Assembly (NCBI GenBank): GCA_007131525.1
Contig: SLQK01000051.1
Coordinates: 1 to 5,814, forward strand
Reading direction: 5' to 3'
Source of the DNA: Nitriliruptoraceae bacterium
GTDB taxonomy: Bacteria; Actinomycetota; Nitriliruptoria; Nitriliruptorales; Nitriliruptoraceae
Length of the DNA: 5,814 bases
In this document: piece after piece, positions 5,814-5,814 of the stretch
Position numbering within the stretch: position 1 is the first letter of the stretch
Layout: every line of letters starts with the position of its first letter
Translations under genes and position numbers: made by a program
The notes under the pieces: model-generated
Told to the model about the DNA's origin: nothing
Database searches by the model: none
Seen by the model: the letters and a program-made list of their open reading frames with translations, nothing else

Positions 5814-5814
5814 C

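Overview
The window is a very GC-rich, tightly packed stretch with G/C-dominated third codon positions and GTG as the chosen start for four of the five complete genes. The GyrB and GyrA sequences are actinobacterial in style. The order gyrB - gyrA - DUF3566 membrane protein - tRNA-Ile(GAU) matches the origin-proximal block known from Mycobacterium (gyrB, gyrA, Rv0007, ileT). It is therefore most likely chromosomal DNA of an Actinomycetota member, probably near oriC. The two extra genes between gyrB and gyrA argue against a typical Mycobacterium or Streptomyces. The exact lineage cannot be read from this window.

Layout: (1) 2-976, the 3' half of gyrB (end of the transducer domain, TOPRIM and C-terminal tail); the gene starts upstream of the window. 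(2) 978-1445, a four-helix membrane protein with regular glycine-every-fourth-residue helices. (3) 1442-1768, a two-helix membrane protein with an acidic tail. (4) 1761-4502, complete gyrA with an N-terminal extension, two GyrA-box motifs and a repetitive Ala/Pro/Asp tail. (5) 4499-4927, a small lipoprotein resembling the Septum_form family. (6) 4928-5029, the only spacer inside the gene string, with a three-copy heptamer arrangement. (7) 5030-5653, a DUF3566-type two-helix membrane protein. (8) 5654-5738, a spacer with a likely tRNA promoter. (9) 5739-5813, tRNA-Ile(GAU). All genes are on the + strand.

From gyrB to the lipoprotein the genes overlap or are separated by one base, so they should be co-transcribed and translationally coupled. 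The operon promoter lies upstream of the window. GyrB and GyrA together form the DNA gyrase A2B2 enzyme that introduces negative supercoils. The four other proteins are predicted to be at the cell membrane, so this locus mixes a topoisomerase with envelope proteins of unknown or poorly known function. No mobile element, CRISPR array or defence system is visible. The noteworthy points are the two intercalated membrane genes, the glycine-zipper architecture, the GyrA N- and C-terminal extensions, and a possible start-codon switch before the DUF3566 gene.
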